DNA of 64,000 nt from Homalodisca vitripennis (taxonomy: Eukaryota; Arthropoda; Insecta; Hemiptera; Cicadellidae), in the NCBI RefSeq assembly GCF_021130785.1, contig NC_060214.1, positions 43,383,001 to 43,447,000 of the forward strand, in the 5' to 3' direction. The notes beneath the pieces were generated by a model. It made no database searches, was not told the DNA's origin, and saw only the letters and a list, made by a program, of their open reading frames with translations. Positions 60,478 to 64,000 of the stretch are shown piece after piece (the first letter of the stretch is position 1; every line of letters begins with the position of its first letter). The position numbers and the translations under genes were made by a program.

Positions 60478-60774
60478 TTTTTGAAATTTTTTATTTTGTT
60501 GTTATTTTTAGATTTTATATGTTTACCAAAGACCATTAAAATAAAAATAAATTTTTTTTATATGTTTACATACAGAATGGCTGATGTCGACTATAGTAGA
60601 CATTTGGAATATATGGCATTACATTTTGACCCATCGTATCGAGTAGTATTCTTTTATAATTGTACCAAAGGAAAGAATAATCAGCATAGAAAGATAAAGT
60701 AAAAAGTGTTTTAATTGTACAGTATACTTTTTTGTAAATTACAATGGTGTTATAATCATCTTATGAAATGGGAA

Positions 60775-62940
60775 TTTTCAAAGCTCGTGGTACGCTTTGG
60801 AAGCAATTTCGGTTTTCTGTAGACACAAGTAGACCTTGCATGTTGCGCACTGAACTCTCGCACCATTTGAGTTACATCCTGGGAATCTACAGCGGTTCTT
60901 CTTAGCAGGGGTAGGAATTTCCGGTAAGTGGAGAACATTTTTGGTTCGCAGTGCATCTGGTGGATGTGCAACTCTTGGTTGCTTCCTTGGAGGGGGTATA
61001 GAGCAGACATAGTCAGGGTCACTGTCATCAGTTCCCTCACCAACATGTCCGTGAATCAGGAACCCAGCGTACTCTCTTTTGAAGCCCATTAAATCTAGCA
61101 TATCCTTTTTTGGTGTACCCAGGGCACGCTGATCCCGGCGGTACTCAATCCACCCCGCAGCGATTGCAAAATCAAAGAAATGCATGATTAGTCCTTACCG
61201 TCCACTTGCTAGTCCTAGCTGAAATGCGGTAATAGCTTATTAAGCGGTCCAAAAAGTCCACACCTCCCATTTGTGAGTTGTACTGTCGTACAACTAAAGG
61301 TCTGTTTTTCACCTCAACGAAAACTCTTCTTTTTCTACACCATCTTCTGCATGTTTTCAATGGGTTCAGCGCCCTCTTTACTTGATATGAGCAGTAAAAA
61401 CCATTTCACCACACTTATCTGCCCATCTGACCTTACACTCTGGTCCACAGACCCTATGCCCTCTCTCTTCATTATTTTATCCTCTTTCAATTTGGAATAG
61501 GGGGGATTCTCTGTTTTTGGAGTGTACCGGTTCCTGTTTGCCTCTCGTTCTGAGTGGCGCAAGTCTAGTAGTTTCCTCGGATGTAAAGTACCTATCCATG
61601 TAAACTGAAACCCCCTGCGGGAAAGTTCTCAGCAGCTTCATGACTGCCTTACCACCAATGTTAAGTCTGGAACAGGATGGATCTTCTACAATCGGGTCAC
61701 CCTTAGCCATTGTAAAAAAAAAGAAATCTAGAGGTAATCCATCTGGAGTAGCTGCAACAAAAATTTTAATCCCACAAGGATTTGGCTTGGATTTTATCAC
61801 TTTGTCTTGCAGGACATCGACCCCAAAAAGGTACCATTTGTTCATCTACTGCTACGTTTTTTGACTTCTATTATTTAAAAGACACCCAGTTCGACAGATT
61901 TTTACTATAGGAATTAACTTTCCAAAACTTTGTAGCTTTTTTTTCATCCTGAGGCACTTCATTGTCGTAAACAACCTTCAAATTGTTTCTGATGGCAAAA
62001 AAAAGGTCCCGTGGTAAAATTGATGCTATCGAGGGTACCTTGGTCTTAACATCATAGTACATCCTAGTTCGTGGGAGACCCATAAATCGACATTTTGATC
62101 GCTGCACACACCAAAAAACTTTTTGGTTTGGTTCAGGACCGGAAATTAATGGACGACCTTTGTTTTCGATGTAAGTGCGATTTGTTTGGTTAGTAACCAC
62201 ATTGAAAATATCGTCAGGAATGTACTTGCTGACGTAATCTTGAGGAGGTATATTGAGTGCGTTTTGATTTATTTCTTCGTAAGCAGGAGCAGGAGGTAGT
62301 GGATCAAAACTAACCTGTTTTTTTCCAAAAAGTTCTTGTTTGACTTGGTAAGGTTTCATCATTTTGCTCCGGAGTAGTTACTTGAGTGTGAGTGCCAAGC
62401 TGGTTTACTGAAGTCACACACTGGATCGTCTGGAACCTCTTGGTTGAACCATGCGTGTGGAAGGTTCGATTGCAGGATTTGCCACCACCTGAGTTACACC
62501 CACCTGTCAACACACAATACAAATCAATGTCTGTTACTAACATAAATATTAAGCATAGTATTCAATAATAAATTTTGCATAGACTATTTGTAAATACATC
62601 CAAATATTATTGAATTTACTAAAGTTTGGAAAACCCAGGTTAAATAAAATTTTATTCAAATTTTAGAGTACAAACCAATAAAATATGTAACCTAAAAACG
62701 TTTTGTCACCCTGGTTTGAGAAATATGGTTATTTTTTTAATATTATTTTAACGTAAAGCCCAAAGTAAAATCATACCTTCCGAATCACTGTCGTCTTCAG
62801 ATGTCCTCCTCCTGCGCTTGCTGGATAAGGTTCTTCCGGTTCAAAATCTGGATCAGCATCTTCATCATCACTGATCTCTAGATCACTAACGTCTCCATTT
62901 AATTCGTTGTCCACAAAATCTTCAAAACGACTAGAAATCT
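60775..62940 (-). pseudogene. piggyBac-family transposase, frameshifted
   Basis: DDE_Tnp_1_7 (piggyBac) cut-and-paste transposase. An acidic N-terminal exon (62940-62777: ISSRFEDFVDNELNG, then SDDEDADPDFEPEE) lies between an acceptor and a gtatga donor. The second exon starts at about 62508. The core has PAYEEINQNALNIPPQDYVS. The catalytic Asp codons are all present: VDEQM at 61844-61846, MDRYFTS at 61594-61596, MGGVDFLDR at 61256-61258. The C-terminus ends in a Cys-rich finger (CRFPGCN, CATCKVYLC). The reading frame breaks at least five times, several at A or T runs (near 62330, 61860, 61830), so some breaks might be sequencing errors. TTAA-flanked terminal repeats were not found. Confidence 0.85.
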
Positions 62941-64000
62941 AAAAAAAAAACCAAAGAATTATTGTCAGCAAAAATCAAAATTCTAGTGTTTAAATAGCAC
63001 AAAAAAATGAAAAAATAAATAATAAGTTTAAAAATAACATACAATGTTAATTTATCTCAAATATAACATCTATTTTGTTGTTAGAAATGAGAAAGCAGGA
63101 ACAGTAAACATAGGTTGTTTAGTTTGTTGCTGATTGCCCCTGTTCCAAATGTCGACTCTGGTAGACATACATGTTTTCGAAAACGTTACCAAGGCAACCA
63201 AAATCCATAAACTAATCAAAAAAATTATATCAATGTCTTCCTTAGACCTTAAACAATACATGTAGCCTAGATTTATTCTAAGAATTTAACATTTAGTATT
63301 AAAAAACAAGCACTTACATGGACGTAGTCCGCTCTGAACGCTCATATCGCCGGTCGGACAATTTCCAAATGATGTGATGATGACCAAACTCAACAAAACA
63401 ACTGTCAAGAGTAATCCAGGGAGTGCTGCTACCTCTAGGCAGTAGAATGAAACTACTCGCAAAGCTGCCAACCTATTTTTAACTCGTAGAGAAAATTCCC
63501 TACGACACAATGTTTTAATGTCGACTGTGGTCGACGAATGGAACGCTAATGTAATTAACGTAATTCAATATATTGAAATATTTAAAATAAATCCTAACCA
63601 TGTAGTCTGTTACTGAGGTATTTTTCTCATGCGATTACAAGTGCCACTTCTCATCATGAAAACACTTAAAGCCCAAGAGGCAGTTAGTATATTTATAATT
63701 ATTAGTACGAAACCATAATAAATTCATGTCATTGTTATTGTTTGGTAACAGATACCTGTATTAGAGACAATGACTTAAAGCATTACAGAAGTCTTATATA
63801 AATGTAGTAAGCACTTTTGGTTATGGTATTTTCAAAATTTTCCGATTCCCGGTATCAGTTTTAAATAAATACATTTTTATAATAACCAACATCTATGAGA
63901 TCTAACGTAATAACTAACGTTGTTACACAAAGTACCTTACCATTTTTTCAATAGTAACACTACGAAAAATATTAAATTGTTTCAAACGACTGAGTTGTTG
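62941..64000. other. right edge; possible 5' exon of the piggyBac locus
   Basis: On the minus strand an open frame from 63510 ends at an ideal donor (ccat|gtaagt, 63317). It includes a hydrophobic segment (LLLTVVLLSLVIITSF) and MSVQSGLRP. It could be a host exon or the first exon of the piggyBac transcript, but joining it to the next exon does not keep a frame from that Met. The rest is AT-rich with nothing recognised. Confidence 0.3.

Overview
This is an AT-rich, intron-bearing, repeat-laden piece of an insect genome. Two copies of an arthropod-type gustatory receptor (7tm_7 family), GT-AG introns and the mix of LINE, Penelope, piggyBac, pogo and tRNA-SINE remains all point there. The transposon mix and receptor type would fit Hemiptera, but the order cannot be fixed from the sequence. 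Coding density is very low and almost every coding stretch carries a frameshift, from real decay or from homopolymer errors in the assembly.

Layout. 0.7-3.2 kb (-): first gustatory receptor copy (GR-A), two exons, running off the left edge. 4.7 kb (+): an isolated candidate exon. 6.0-11.6 kb: a stretch made almost only of homopolymer runs, most likely an assembly artefact, ending in a perfect 16-bp tandem repeat, (A C15)x6. 14.1-18.2 kb (+): decayed two-ORF LINE (LINE-E). 20.3-21.0 kb (-): two phase-matched exons of an unrecognised membrane protein, with a possible signal-peptide exon at 24.2-24.5 kb. 26.7-27.0 kb (-): GIY-YIG endonuclease fragment of a Penelope-like element. 30.6 kb: degenerate 32-bp tandem repeat. 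31.8 kb: tRNA-like SINE head.

34.8-42.3 kb is a nested retrotransposon cluster. LINE-D (+) is split by LINE-A (-), flanked by a 7-bp target-site duplication. LINE-A is split by a nearly full-length LINE-B (-), flanked by 4 bp. LINE-B is interrupted in its endonuclease domain by a ~294-bp repeat. Reading frames of the host elements rejoin across the LINE junctions.

43.0-49.1 kb (+): second receptor copy (GR-B) with four clear exons and a doubtful fifth; its 4-kb third intron holds a pogo/Tigger transposase fragment. 53.3 and 55.8 kb: GC-rich islands, the second bounded by 10-bp direct repeats. 57.3 kb: a weak candidate exon. 60.1-60.5 kb: two tRNA-derived SINEs. 60.8-62.9 kb (-): piggyBac-family transposase, three catalytic Asp present but frames broken.

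How the parts relate: the two receptors are head-to-head paralogues about 40 kb apart. They share one block of about 127 bp that is far more alike than the rest, which suggests gene conversion. Most of the other recognisable sequence is successive waves of transposons filling the space between and inside the receptor genes. No rRNA genes, CRISPR arrays or bacterial-type operons were seen.
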